The translations under genes and the position numbers were made by a program. 64,000 bases of DNA from Marinomonas rhizomae (lineage in GTDB: Bacteria > Pseudomonadota > Gammaproteobacteria > Pseudomonadales > Marinomonadaceae), in NCBI RefSeq assembly GCF_003315485.1, contig NZ_QNSE01000002.1, positions 62,001 through 126,000 on the forward strand. Reading direction: 5' to 3'. Below are positions 43,485 through 52,093 of the stretch, piece by piece (positions within the stretch are counted from its first letter, which is position 1; each line of letters opens with the position of its first letter). A model generated the notes under the pieces. The model was not told the DNA's origin. It ran no database searches and was given only the letters and a program-made list of their open reading frames with translations.

Positions 43485-43552
43485 TCAAAATGAATAAAAA
43501 TAACCTCAAAATGATTTAATTCAAATCAAAATGATATTGATAACATCAAAAC
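43485..43552. repeat. Four direct repeats at 20-21 bp spacing
   Basis: TCAAAATGA occurs at 43485, 43506 and 43526, and a partial copy TCAAAACTC at 43546. The spacings are 21, 20 and 20 bp, about two helical turns, which puts all copies on one face of the DNA. They lie 70-135 bp upstream of the binding-protein start, as expected for an activator array or a curvature element. Confidence 0.7.
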
Positions 43553-43619
43553 TCAGTGATAGATTCGCAAGCTAGTGAGGCTTCATTTCACTAATAAATA
43601 AAATAATAAGGAGAAAACC

Positions 43620-44558
43620 ATGAAAAAAATAATTACAGCAGCCATGACGCTAGCCATCCTAGCAACCCCAGTACTAGCGAACTCTCACCAACCTCGAATC
43701 GGTGTCACACTATTTAGTTTTGATGACAATTTTTTATCTGTCCTAAGAAATAATATCGAGTCGTCTGCAAAGAAAGCTGGCGCTAACTTGCAAGTTGAAG
43801 ATGCACAGAATGAAATCGGTGTTCAGTTAAACCAAATACAAAATTTTATCGCATCAGGTGTTGATGCAATTATTGTTGATACAGTGGACTCCGATGCCAC
43901 TATGGGCATGAGCGATGCCGCCGAAGAAGCAGGTATTCCTTTGGTTTTCGTTGGTCGTCATCCAATAAATATTGACATGATGCCCGACAACCAAGCTTTT
44001 GTAGGCTCAAACGAATTGGAATCAGGCACCCTGCAAGCACAAGAAGTTTGCCGCTTATTAGGCGGCAAAGGCAGAGCCGTTATTATGATGGGCACAATTG
44101 GTGACAACAACACAACCATTCGAACTAAAGACGTTCATGATGTATTTGCTACTCCTGGGTGCAACGGCATTGAAATCATTGAACAACAATCCGCTAATTT
44201 TATGCGTACCGAAGGTAATAACCTAATGTCCAACTGGCTAACTGCTGGATTGAGATTTGATGCTGTTATTGCTAATAACGATGAAATGGCACTGGGCGCC
44301 ATTCAAGCACTTAAAGCCACAGGACGCTCCATGGACAGTGTCATTGTCGCAGGTATTGATGCAACAACAGACGCTCTCTCAGCGATGGAAGCAGGCGACC
44401 TTGACGTAACCGTTTTTCAAAATGGTGCGGCTCAAGGCAGTGGAGCCGTCAAAGCAGCATTGCAACTTATAAATAACGAAAATATAGAACCAAAAGTATG
44501 GATTCCTTTTGAGTTAGTCACACCATCAAACATGTCTAGTTATAACAAGCGTAACTAA
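43620..44558 (+). CDS. Periplasmic sugar-binding protein, RbsB/inositol-binding (IbpA) type
   Basis: The 312-residue protein begins with a signal peptide (MKKIITAAMTLAILATPVLA, cleavage likely after VLA). The mature part is a type I periplasmic binding protein with IGVTLFSFDDNFLSVLRNNIES, GVDAIIVDTVDSDAT and VIANNDEMALGAIQALKA. It resembles ribose/inositol-binding proteins. AAGGAG precedes the ATG. The usual ABC ATPase and permease genes are missing from the window, so it must work with a transporter encoded elsewhere. The next genes look inositol-related. Confidence 0.88.
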   Translation: MKKIITAAMTLAILATPVLANSHQPRIGVTLFSFDDNFLSVLRNNIESSAKKAGANLQVEDAQNEIGVQLNQIQNFIASGVDAIIVDTVDSDATMGMSDAAEEAGIPLVFVGRHPINIDMMPDNQAFVGSNELESGTLQAQEVCRLLGGKGRAVIMMGTIGDNNTTIRTKDVHDVFATPGCNGIEIIEQQSANFMRTEGNNLMSNWLTAGLRFDAVIANNDEMALGAIQALKATGRSMDSVIVAGIDATTDALSAMEAGDLDVTVFQNGAAQGSGAVKAALQLINNENIEPKVWIPFELVTPSNMSSYNKRN

Positions 44559-44571
44559 GAACTCCCTCCTA

Positions 44572-44597
44572 GCTGGGAGAAAATTCTCTCAGCTTTT
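44572..44597 (+). terminator. Terminator or attenuator after the binding-protein gene
   Basis: GCTGGGAGA (44572-44580) and TCTCTCAGC (44585-44593) form a 9-bp stem with one G-U pair and an AAAT loop, followed by TTTT. It sits between the binding-protein gene and the dehydrogenase gene, probably lowering expression of the downstream genes relative to the binding protein. Confidence 0.75.
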
Positions 44598-44666
44598 GAG
44601 CAAGATTCACTCGAAATTTCTGATTTTCCCCAATAAAAATTTTCACTAATAAATAAGGTTAACAAT

Positions 44667-45674
44667 ATGAGCATACGAGTTGCATTAATAGGCACAGGTA
44701 TCATGGGAATGGATCACGCACGTATATTTGCTGAAGAACTACCACATGTTGAATTACGTACCATTTGTGATGTGTCTGCAGAACGCGCGCGCTACGTCGC
44801 CGATCAATTTGGCATTCAACATGCTGAAACAGACGCCCTAAAAGTCATTGCAAGTAAAGAAATAGATGCCGTAGTAATTGCCAGCCCAGATCACACGCAC
44901 ACACCATTAACATTGGCCGCGATAAAAGCAGGTAAGCCAGTACTATGCGAGAAGCCGTTGGCAACAAGTTCGCAAGAATGCCTGACCGTCATAGAAGAAG
45001 AGATGAAGCTTGGTAAGAAGATGGTACAACTTGGTTTTATGCGCCGATTTGATCCGGCCTATACGGCAATGAAAAAAGATCTATTACAGGGAAAAATAGG
45101 TCAAGCCGTGATGTTTCATTGCTTCCACCGTAATGTCGAGGCGCCAGCAAACTTCACAGGGCAAATGGCCATCTCTAATTCCGCTCCTCATGAATTCGAC
45201 GCAGCACGTTTTATTCTGGATGAAGAGGTTAATTCTATTTCAGTATTTCAGCCACAATGCTTAGACACTTCTAAAGTAGGGGCCCCAGTATTCATGGTCT
45301 TGGAGACTGAATCTGGCCGCTTAATAAACATTGAGATCAACAATAATGCTGCGTATGGCTATGACGTACGAGGGGAGTTAGTCGGAGAGAAAGGCTCTAT
45401 AGCATTACGCAGTCCAGTTCTTACTGAGCTGCACAGCGAATTACAAGCAAGCGAAGCCTATGCCGCAGATTGGCGACCACGCTTTGCAGAAGCCTACCGT
45501 TTGCAAAATAAGGCGTGGATTCAATCAATCATGACGAACACACCTAGTCCAATCGCTTCAGACTCATGGGATGGTTATTGCGCCACACTGATTGCAGAAG
45601 CGGGTGTGCAGGCACTCTCTTCAGGCACTAAAACGCTTATCCATCGCATAGAAAAACCGACATTTTACCTATAA
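44667..45674 (+). CDS. Gfo/Idh/MocA oxidoreductase, inositol 2-dehydrogenase-like
   Basis: The 335-residue protein has an N-terminal Rossmann fold (VALIGTGIMGMDHARIFAEELP, VVIASPDHTHTPLTLAAIKAGKPVLCEKPLA with the E-K-P motif) and a C-terminal GFO_IDH domain. QLGFMRRFDPAYTAMKK and HEFDAARFILDEEV match inositol 2-dehydrogenases (IolG/IdhA), which oxidise myo-inositol to 2-keto-inosose with NAD. It lies in a unit with a sugar-binding protein and a TIM-barrel isomerase. Activity on a related polyol or sugar cannot be excluded. Confidence 0.85.
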   Translation: MSIRVALIGTGIMGMDHARIFAEELPHVELRTICDVSAERARYVADQFGIQHAETDALKVIASKEIDAVVIASPDHTHTPLTLAAIKAGKPVLCEKPLATSSQECLTVIEEEMKLGKKMVQLGFMRRFDPAYTAMKKDLLQGKIGQAVMFHCFHRNVEAPANFTGQMAISNSAPHEFDAARFILDEEVNSISVFQPQCLDTSKVGAPVFMVLETESGRLINIEINNNAAYGYDVRGELVGEKGSIALRSPVLTELHSELQASEAYAADWRPRFAEAYRLQNKAWIQSIMTNTPSPIASDSWDGYCATLIAEAGVQALSSGTKTLIHRIEKPTFYL

Positions 45675-45686
45675 GGAACCCTCTTC

Positions 45687-46646
45687 ATGAAACTTGGTTT
45701 TGTATCAGATAGTCTTAGTGGTCAATCATTGACGAAAATGCTCGATAACGCCCAGCGAATGGGTGTACATGGCGTAGAAATTAATACTGGCGGATGGTCC
45801 ACCGCACCTCACTGTCGCTTGGAGGAATTATTAAACAACGCAGAAGCTCGCCAAGCATTTCAACACGAATTCAACAGTCGAGGACTCGAAATTGCCTCGC
45901 TAAATGCCAACGGTAACCCCCTACACCCAACAGACAAAGCACAGTCTCAATGCTTAAAAGACACCATTCGCTTAGCGGGCAAGATGGGAGTTAAAACAGT
46001 CTGCACTATGTCTGGTTTGCCAGCAGGTGCGCCAGGTGACTCTATGCCAAATTGGATCGTGTCTTCGTGGCCACCGGAAACACAAACCATGCTGAAATAT
46101 CAGTGGGAAGAAGTACTGATTCCTTACTGGAAAGACATTGCCGCACTGGCAAAAGAATGTGGAATAGAACGTATTGCATTGGAATTACACGGCAACCAAT
46201 GCGTATATAATGTACCTAGCCTATTAAAACTGCGCTCTGAAGTGAGCCCTATCATTGGCGCTAATTTAGACCCATCACATTTATTTTGGATGGGAGCCGA
46301 CCCAATTGCGGTAGCAGACGCCCTAGGTGATGCAATTTATCACGTACATGCCAAAGACACACAGCTAAATCCAAGTGTACAGGCAACCACCAGCTTATTG
46401 GAAAACGGCAGCTTAATTGATATTTCTGCACGTTCATGGTCATACATCACCCTAGGTTATGGTCATGGTGAAGAGTGGTGGCGTCAGTTCTGCTATCGAT
46501 TACTTATGAATGGTTATGACCGCTGGTTATCTATTGAGCATGAAGACGTTTTGCTTAACTCATTAGAAGGTTTAGAAAAGTCCGTCGAGTTGCTGCAAGG
46601 TGTGATGCCAAAAGCACCTTCTGACTTTCAATTACAAGACATTTAA
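45687..46646 (+). CDS. Sugar phosphate isomerase/epimerase-family TIM-barrel protein
   Basis: The 319-residue product belongs to the xylose-isomerase-like TIM-barrel family. It shows LGFVSDSLSGQSLTKMLDNAQRMGVHGVEI at the start, metal-site residues in ERIALELHGNQ, IIGANLDPSHLFWMGADP, YHVHAKDTQ, and WLSIEHED. In inositol clusters such proteins serve as IolE/IolI-type dehydratase or isomerase. It starts 12 bp after the dehydrogenase gene, with AAGGA upstream, so the two are cotranscribed. The exact reaction is not determinable. Confidence 0.85.
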   Translation: MKLGFVSDSLSGQSLTKMLDNAQRMGVHGVEINTGGWSTAPHCRLEELLNNAEARQAFQHEFNSRGLEIASLNANGNPLHPTDKAQSQCLKDTIRLAGKMGVKTVCTMSGLPAGAPGDSMPNWIVSSWPPETQTMLKYQWEEVLIPYWKDIAALAKECGIERIALELHGNQCVYNVPSLLKLRSEVSPIIGANLDPSHLFWMGADPIAVADALGDAIYHVHAKDTQLNPSVQATTSLLENGSLIDISARSWSYITLGYGHGEEWWRQFCYRLLMNGYDRWLSIEHEDVLLNSLEGLEKSVELLQGVMPKAPSDFQLQDI

Positions 46647-47158
46647 ACCACTGTTGTTTAAATAGTAAAAGGGAAATATGAGGCATATCAAGTGGCTCTT
46701 TTCCCTTATGTTCTCTCATATTGAAAAATCTCGTACTAGCATCACAAACTTCTATGCAGAGACATCAAACTAAAAGCCTTTCCGCATTATTGTCATAGAT
46801 ATACTTAGATGAACGCTTTTTTCCTATCCTGAATTCCCTCCTGACACAAAGAAATAAAAATTAAAGAACCATAGCATTGATTGCTTTTTGTACTATATGC
46901 ATTTGGGATACGACATACATTTGCATGAAGTTTCTTTTGATTTAATTTTCCGCCCGCTTTTTTATTCAACATTCCCATTAAAATCATGCACCTATTAAAT
47001 CAAAACTCACTTCACACCTGCTAGTTCCTCCTCTTTTTAAGCAATTTTCTCTGTTTAATTTTTAAGCCGTTCTTGACGGCCTGAAAATCTAAATGTATTT
47101 TGTATCCAATATCCCAAAGAAAACAAAAAATAATCTATCAATAACAAGGAACATAAAA
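46647..47158. other. Intergenic region, about 510 bp
   Basis: It contains a hairpin AAGGGAAA/TTTCCCTT (46669-46676 with 46700-46707), probably terminating the inositol-like operon. A small GCCGT/ACGGC hairpin lies at 47066-47080 and a GntR-like site near 47100. A 60-codon minus-strand frame at 46805-46987 has no ribosome site or recognisable family. No gene is supported. Confidence 0.5.
47100..47112. promoter_or_regulatory. Candidate GntR site upstream of the hydroxyproline ABC operon
   Basis: TTGTATCCAATAT shares TTGTATCCAA with the palindrome at 57077-57094 upstream of the ketoglutarate-semialdehyde dehydrogenase gene. The same word at both ends of the cluster suggests control by the one GntR regulator. 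Confidence 0.5.
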
Positions 47159-47959
47159 ATGAAGAAAGTAATAACGACTCTTTTGTCGATTGCCGCCCTA
47201 AATTCCAACATGGTCACAGCAGATACACTCGATGATGTCGTGGATAGAGGAACCCTACGCTGTGGTGTAGTACTTGATTTCCCACCTATGGGTTATCGCG
47301 ATGCCAACAATGAACCAGCAGGGTTTGATGTGGATTATTGCCATGATTTAGCGAAGTCATTGGAAGTGGATGTGAAAATAATGCCGCTTACATGGTCTGA
47401 ACGTTTACCTGTCATTGTGACTGGGCGAGCAGATGTTGTATTTGGTTCCACATCAGACAGTTTGGCGCGAGCACGTACCGTCGGGTTTAGTATTCCTTAT
47501 GCTATTTTCTATTCTCAGGGTGTTGTTAATGCCAGTAGTAATATCAAGACATTAGAGGATATTCGAGGCAAACGAGTGGCATCAGCCCTTGGTACATTGC
47601 CAGAGCAAGAATGGCTGAAAATCGCGAAGCAGTGGGGTGAAGAAAACCTCTACCAAAGTTATCAGTCTGAAAACGAAGTTTTTTTAGCCGTCGCTCAAGG
47701 TAAAGCAGACATCGGTATTACATCAAACACCACAATCAAGCCTATCACTCAGCAATACACTAATTTAGACGCGGGTCCTCGTATGCCTTGGGTCGCGGAT
47801 TACACTTCGGTTATTGGCAAACGTCAGGATGTCACTTGGTTAAATTACTTGAATCTGTTTGTTACCCACCAAGTTCGCTCAGGTCGCTACCAAGAGCTTT
47901 GGGGGAAATATATTGGCGGTGATTCTCCTTCTCTGCGTGTCCCAGGCGTCATGTATTAA
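47159..47959 (+). CDS. Polar amino-acid ABC transporter substrate-binding protein (putative hydroxyproline)
   Basis: ATG 47159 is preferred over an upstream in-frame start because AAGGA lies 9 nt before it. The 266-residue product starts with a signal peptide (MKKVITTLLSIAALNSNMVTA) and has a SBP_bac_3 domain (TLRCGVVLDFPPMGYRDANNEPAGFDVDYCHDLAKSL; RADVVFGSTSDSLAR; KRVASALGTLPEQEW). It is the first gene of an ABC operon. Genes downstream encode hydroxyproline breakdown, so hydroxyproline is the likely ligand; that is inferred from context. Confidence 0.88.
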   Translation: MKKVITTLLSIAALNSNMVTADTLDDVVDRGTLRCGVVLDFPPMGYRDANNEPAGFDVDYCHDLAKSLEVDVKIMPLTWSERLPVIVTGRADVVFGSTSDSLARARTVGFSIPYAIFYSQGVVNASSNIKTLEDIRGKRVASALGTLPEQEWLKIAKQWGEENLYQSYQSENEVFLAVAQGKADIGITSNTTIKPITQQYTNLDAGPRMPWVADYTSVIGKRQDVTWLNYLNLFVTHQVRSGRYQELWGKYIGGDSPSLRVPGVMY

Positions 47960-48024
47960 TACATAAATGATGACTCATCGCTTCCCTTCCTATTATAAGA
48001 AGGGAAGCCTAAGGAGATACCAGA

Positions 48025-48687
48025 ATGTTTGATTATAGTTTCCATTGGCGTCCTGTTGTAAAAAGCCTTCCTGAGTTGATCCAAGCAGGTCTTGTCACCC
48101 TTGAAATAGCGTCTTTAGCGATGCTTTTGGGTGTTGTTATCGGCCTTTGCTTGGCGTTAATGCGTATGAACATGAAAGGCCCACTGAAGTGGTTTGCCGT
48201 CACCTGGATTGAAATCGCACGCAATACACCGGCGCTGTTCCAGCTGTTCTTTTTTGGCTTTGGTTTAGGTGCTTTTGGCATCAACTTATCGCCCTTTACT
48301 ATTATCTTAACGGGGCTCAGTTTTAATTGTGCAGGCTATCTTGCTGAAAATTTTCGTGGCGGCTTCCAAGCCATTCCCGTGATGCAAATCAATTCCGCGC
48401 GCTGCTTAGGCATGAATAGCTGGCAGGCTTACACTCGTATTGTCATTCCTCAAGTTTTACGCATTGTGTATTACCCCATCACTAATCAAATGGTCTGGGC
48501 GGTACTCATGTCTTCTTTGGGCATGCTGATCGGCTTTAGAGAGCTCAGTGGTGAAACTCAATTTTTTGCTAGTAAAACCTTTCGAGTATTTGAGTACTTT
48601 GCCGCCGCTGCGGTTATTTACTATGTCATTGTCAAAATAGTTTTAGGTGCTTCTCGCTTGCTAGCGATGCGTCTATTTCGATATTAA
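48025..48687 (+). CDS. Amino-acid ABC transporter permease
   Basis: The 220-residue protein is a HisMQ-type permease with about five helices. It has the N-terminal LPELIQAGLVTLEIASLAMLLG, the EIARNTPALFQLFFFGFGL block and the EAA-like loop AENFRGGFQAIPVMQINSARCLGMNSWQAY that contacts the ATPase. AAGGAG precedes the ATG. It pairs with the next gene's permease. Confidence 0.9.
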   Translation: MFDYSFHWRPVVKSLPELIQAGLVTLEIASLAMLLGVVIGLCLALMRMNMKGPLKWFAVTWIEIARNTPALFQLFFFGFGLGAFGINLSPFTIILTGLSFNCAGYLAENFRGGFQAIPVMQINSARCLGMNSWQAYTRIVIPQVLRIVYYPITNQMVWAVLMSSLGMLIGFRELSGETQFFASKTFRVFEYFAAAAVIYYVIVKIVLGASRLLAMRLFRY

Positions 48688-48701
48688 CGGGGCTTTATAT
48701 T

Positions 48702-49364
48702 ATGCAAGAACCTATAAGCTTCTTTACCGGCTTTAACCCAAATGACCTTTGGTTTCTAGGTGAGGCAGCACTTAAAACACTTTGGATTTCTATACTGTCA
48801 ATTACCGTCGGCAGTGTGCTCGGCTGTATTTTTGGCTGGATCCTCCATGAAAGCAGATTTGCTGGTGGCATTATCCTTGCTCCTATTTTGGATGTTTTCC
48901 GCTCTGTTCCTCTGATTATTCAGTTGGTGCTTTTCTATAATTTTGCTCCTATTGTGGGTTTGGATCTGAATCCATTCCTTTCCGGCGTTGTTATTCTGAC
49001 TTTCTATACGGCGTCATTAGTATCAAACGTGGCAAGAGGCGGAATAGAGTCCGTTGATATGTCTATGCGCCGAGCTTCTCGCTCACTTGGGCTCACTTAC
49101 TGGCAAGATTTGTTTCATGTTGTGTTACCCATTGGTGGCCGTACTGTATTCCCTGCTTGGATCGGTGTTGTGCTTGGGGTGATGAAAGACAGCGCGCTGG
49201 TCTCTGTATTGGGCTATGTGGAGTTACTCAAGGCCAGCCAAATTCTTATTACTAGAACGCAGGAGCCCTTGCTCATTCTATCTATCGCTGGCGTTTTTTA
49301 CTTTGCGCTTTCTTATCCAATTTCACTGTATGCCTCTAGATTCGAAAAAAGGTGGGCGAAATGA
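48702..49364 (+). CDS. Amino-acid ABC transporter permease
   Basis: The 220-residue protein is the second HisMQ-type permease. It shows AALKTLWISILSITVGSVLGCIFGW, DVFRSVPLIIQLVLFYNFAPI and the ATPase-contact loop RGGIESVDMSMRRASRSLGLTYWQDLFHVVLP. It starts 14 bp after the first permease and overlaps the ATPase gene by 13 bp, so the three are translated as one unit. Confidence 0.9.
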   Translation: MQEPISFFTGFNPNDLWFLGEAALKTLWISILSITVGSVLGCIFGWILHESRFAGGIILAPILDVFRSVPLIIQLVLFYNFAPIVGLDLNPFLSGVVILTFYTASLVSNVARGGIESVDMSMRRASRSLGLTYWQDLFHVVLPIGGRTVFPAWIGVVLGVMKDSALVSVLGYVELLKASQILITRTQEPLLILSIAGVFYFALSYPISLYASRFEKRWAK

Positions 49365-50083
49365 TTCAAATACGAGATCTACATAAACACTTCGGCGACC
49401 TTCATGTTCTTAAAGGCATTAACCTTGATGTCAATAAAGGGGAAGTATTGTCCATCATTGGTTCTTCAGGCTCTGGTAAATCAACCTTGCTGTACTGCAT
49501 TAATGGGCTTGAGACTATTCAGCAAGGCACAGTTCATATCAATGGCACTGATGTTCACGCGAAGAATACGGACATTAATAAATTGCGCCAAAAATTAGGC
49601 ATGGTATTCCAACAATGGAACAGCTTCCCTCATTTAACGACCTTAGAAAATGTGGCGTTGGCGCCACGTATTGTGAAAGGGAAATCTAAGGAGGAAGCTC
49701 TAGAGCTTGCCGCTAAGCAGTTAAAACACGTGGGACTGGGCGATAAATTAAAAAATTACCCCGTGTCTTTGTCTGGTGGCCAACAACAACGCTTGGCGAT
49801 AGCACGTGCGCTCGCTATGGAACCAGAATACATGCTATTTGACGAAGCTACGTCGGCACTGGATCCCGAAAAAGTAGGCGAAGTTCTCGACACCATGCGG
49901 CTTCTTGCTGAAGAGGGTATGACGATGATTTGCGTTACCCATGAAATGAGTTTTGCACGAGAAGTCTCCGATAGAGTGGCTTACTTCCATGAAGGCATCA
50001 TGGAAGAAATTGGTCCACCGCAGCAGGTTTTCGAAGACGCTCAATCAGAACACACGCGCAAATTTCTTATGAATGTCCGCTAA
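49352..50083 (+). CDS. Amino-acid ABC transporter ATP-binding protein
   Basis: The 243-residue ATPase of the GlnQ/HisP type has Walker A IIGSSGSGKSTLL, Q-loop FQQWNSFPHLT, signature LSGGQQQRLAIARAL, Walker B YMLFDEATSALD and the H-loop CVTHEM. It begins inside the end of the upstream permease gene. It energises import by the two permeases. Confidence 0.95.
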   Translation: MGEMIQIRDLHKHFGDLHVLKGINLDVNKGEVLSIIGSSGSGKSTLLYCINGLETIQQGTVHINGTDVHAKNTDINKLRQKLGMVFQQWNSFPHLTTLENVALAPRIVKGKSKEEALELAAKQLKHVGLGDKLKNYPVSLSGGQQQRLAIARALAMEPEYMLFDEATSALDPEKVGEVLDTMRLLAEEGMTMICVTHEMSFAREVSDRVAYFHEGIMEEIGPPQQVFEDAQSEHTRKFLMNVR

Positions 50084-50171
50084 TCTGAAGCGGTTTAAGA
50101 CAACGTCTATTATTCATTTAAACACACAAGATTAAATACAAAACCATCGATTAAAAATAAAGGATTACAGA

Positions 50172-51134
50172 ATGAACAAAGATATTTTTTACGGCGTAAT
50201 ACCAGCCCTAATGACGCCATGCAAAGCAGACCGCACACCGGATTACGATGCCTTAGTGAAAAAAGGCCAACAGATGATAGCGGCAGGCATGTCTGGCGTT
50301 GTGTACTGTGGCTCCATGGGCGATTGGCCGTTGTTGACGGATGAAGAGCGCATGGAAGGCGTAGAACGTCTTGTTAAAGCTGGCGTGCCCGTAATGGTCG
50401 GCACTGGTGCGATTAATACAAAATCAGCTGTCGCTCTCGCCGCTCATGCCGAGAAAGTGGGTGCCGCAGGCCTCATGGTTATCCCACGTGTTTTGTCTCG
50501 TGGCTCGGTGAGCTCTGCGCAAATTAATCATTTCAAAGCCATTCTTGCGGCGGCACCATCTATTCCTGCCATCATCTATAACAGCCCAGTATACGGTTTT
50601 GAAACACGAGCCGATGTCTTCTTTGCTTTGCGTCAAGAACACAAAAACCTTATTGGCTTCAAAGAGTTTGGTAGTAAAGAAGCCATGCGCTATGCCGCTG
50701 AAAACATTACCTCTGGCGATGAAGACGTGTTGTTAATGGTTGGCGTAGATACTCGTGTATTCCATGGATTCGTCAACTGTGGCGCTACCGGCTCGATTAC
50801 AGGGATAGGGACGGCATTACCAAAAGAAGTTCTATTGCTTACTAACCTTTCAAAAATGGCTGCTACTGGCAATGCAGAAGCACGAGTACGAGCTCAAGAG
50901 TTAGAAGAAGCCATGTCCGTTCTTGCTAGTTTTGATGAAGGCCCAGATCTTGTACTCTTCTTTAAACATCTATTGGTATTGAATGGTGAAGAAGAGTATC
51001 GCCTACATTTTAATGAAACAGATGAACTAAACGAAGAGCAACGCCGATACTGCGAAAAACAATATCAGCTTTTCAAAACCTGGTTTGCTCAGTGGATAAA
51101 ACAAGGTGGAGTGATTACTGAATGCATATCGTAG
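50172..51134 (+). CDS. DapA-family lyase, putative 1-pyrroline-4-hydroxy-2-carboxylate deaminase
   Basis: The 320-residue protein is a DHDPS/NAL-type TIM barrel. It has GVIPALMTPCKADRTPDYDALVKKGQQMI, GVVYCGSMGDWPLLTDEER, the catalytic Tyr in IIYNSPVYG and the Schiff-base Lys in LIGFKEFGS. In hydroxyproline clusters this family deaminates 1-pyrroline-4-hydroxy-2-carboxylate to 2-ketoglutarate semialdehyde. It fits between the epimerase/oxidase genes and the KGSADH. The 3' end overlaps the epimerase gene by 13 bp. Confidence 0.88.
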   Translation: MNKDIFYGVIPALMTPCKADRTPDYDALVKKGQQMIAAGMSGVVYCGSMGDWPLLTDEERMEGVERLVKAGVPVMVGTGAINTKSAVALAAHAEKVGAAGLMVIPRVLSRGSVSSAQINHFKAILAAAPSIPAIIYNSPVYGFETRADVFFALRQEHKNLIGFKEFGSKEAMRYAAENITSGDEDVLLMVGVDTRVFHGFVNCGATGSITGIGTALPKEVLLLTNLSKMAATGNAEARVRAQELEEAMSVLASFDEGPDLVLFFKHLLVLNGEEEYRLHFNETDELNEEQRRYCEKQYQLFKTWFAQWIKQGGVITECIS

Positions 51135-52075
51135 ATAGCCATACTGAAGGCGAACCTACTCGAGTGATTCTTAAAGGAGGCCCTGATCTTGGATCAGGGT
51201 CTTTGGCAGAACGGGCGGCATGTTTAGCCACCGAGCATAGAGACTTCTATCGCTCTGTGGTGCTTGAACCCTATGGACAAGAAGCCATGGTCGGTGCGTT
51301 ATTGACCGAACCAACGAACCCTGAATGCGTCGCTGGTGTTATCTATTTTGATGCTGCCGCGGTCATTGGCATGTGTGGTCACGGCACCATTGGTGTCGCC
51401 GCAACACTGGCTCACATAGGTACAATTGGCATTGGTACTCACAAAATAGAAACACCGGTTGGTATTGTTGAAGTCACTTTGAGCGACAAAAATACGATAA
51501 CGGTAAAAAATATCGACAGCTACCGATTCAAAAAAGCCATCACGATTGAAATAGAAGGCATTGGCAAGGTAACAGGAGATATTGCTTACGGCGGCAACTG
51601 GTTCTTTATGGTCGATGATAGCCCAACGCCAGTGCAACCCAGCAATATTCGTGGCCTAACGGAAGTAGGAATCGCCATTCGAGAAGCCATTTACGCTCAA
51701 GGTATTGAAGGTGACAAGGGCGGTATTATCGATCACATTGTGCTGTATGGCCCTGCGCTTACTGAGAAAGGGCACACGCGTAATTTTGTTTTATGCCCTG
51801 ACGATGCCTACGATAGATCACCCTGTGGAACGGGCTGTTCAGCTCGCTTGTCATGCCTTGCTGCTGATAATCGACTTGCCCCTGGAGAGGAAATCTATCA
51901 AGAAAGCACGATTGGCAGTGGTTATACCTTAAGCTATGAAGTGTCCAGCAACCCAACCGCTCCAAAAGGAAGTATTGTGCCGTCTATTACTGGTCAGGCC
52001 TTTATTACTCGTGAAGCAACATTTATCAATAACCCAAACGATCCTCTCAGAAAAGGTATCGAACTGGGCCGCTAA
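51122..52075 (+). CDS. 4-Hydroxyproline 2-epimerase (proline racemase family)
   Basis: The 317-residue enzyme has both catalytic cysteines of the family: Cys85 in GMCGHGTIG and Cys235 in DRSPCGTGCSAR. It also has the opening HIVDSHTEGEPTRVI. Cys/Cys family members with the M-C-G-H-G-T motif are usually trans-4-hydroxy-L-proline 2-epimerases, giving cis-4-hydroxy-D-proline in the first catabolic step. GGTGGAG precedes the ATG inside the upstream gene. It belongs to the hydroxyproline operon. Confidence 0.92.
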   Translation: MHIVDSHTEGEPTRVILKGGPDLGSGSLAERAACLATEHRDFYRSVVLEPYGQEAMVGALLTEPTNPECVAGVIYFDAAAVIGMCGHGTIGVAATLAHIGTIGIGTHKIETPVGIVEVTLSDKNTITVKNIDSYRFKKAITIEIEGIGKVTGDIAYGGNWFFMVDDSPTPVQPSNIRGLTEVGIAIREAIYAQGIEGDKGGIIDHIVLYGPALTEKGHTRNFVLCPDDAYDRSPCGTGCSARLSCLAADNRLAPGEEIYQESTIGSGYTLSYEVSSNPTAPKGSIVPSITGQAFITREATFINNPNDPLRKGIELGR

Positions 52076-52093
52076 AACGAGCAAGGAGTCACT

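Noticed and set aside
46805-46987. 60-codon minus-strand frame in the gap before the hydroxyproline operon
   Set aside because: Low complexity, no ribosome site, no recognisable domain.
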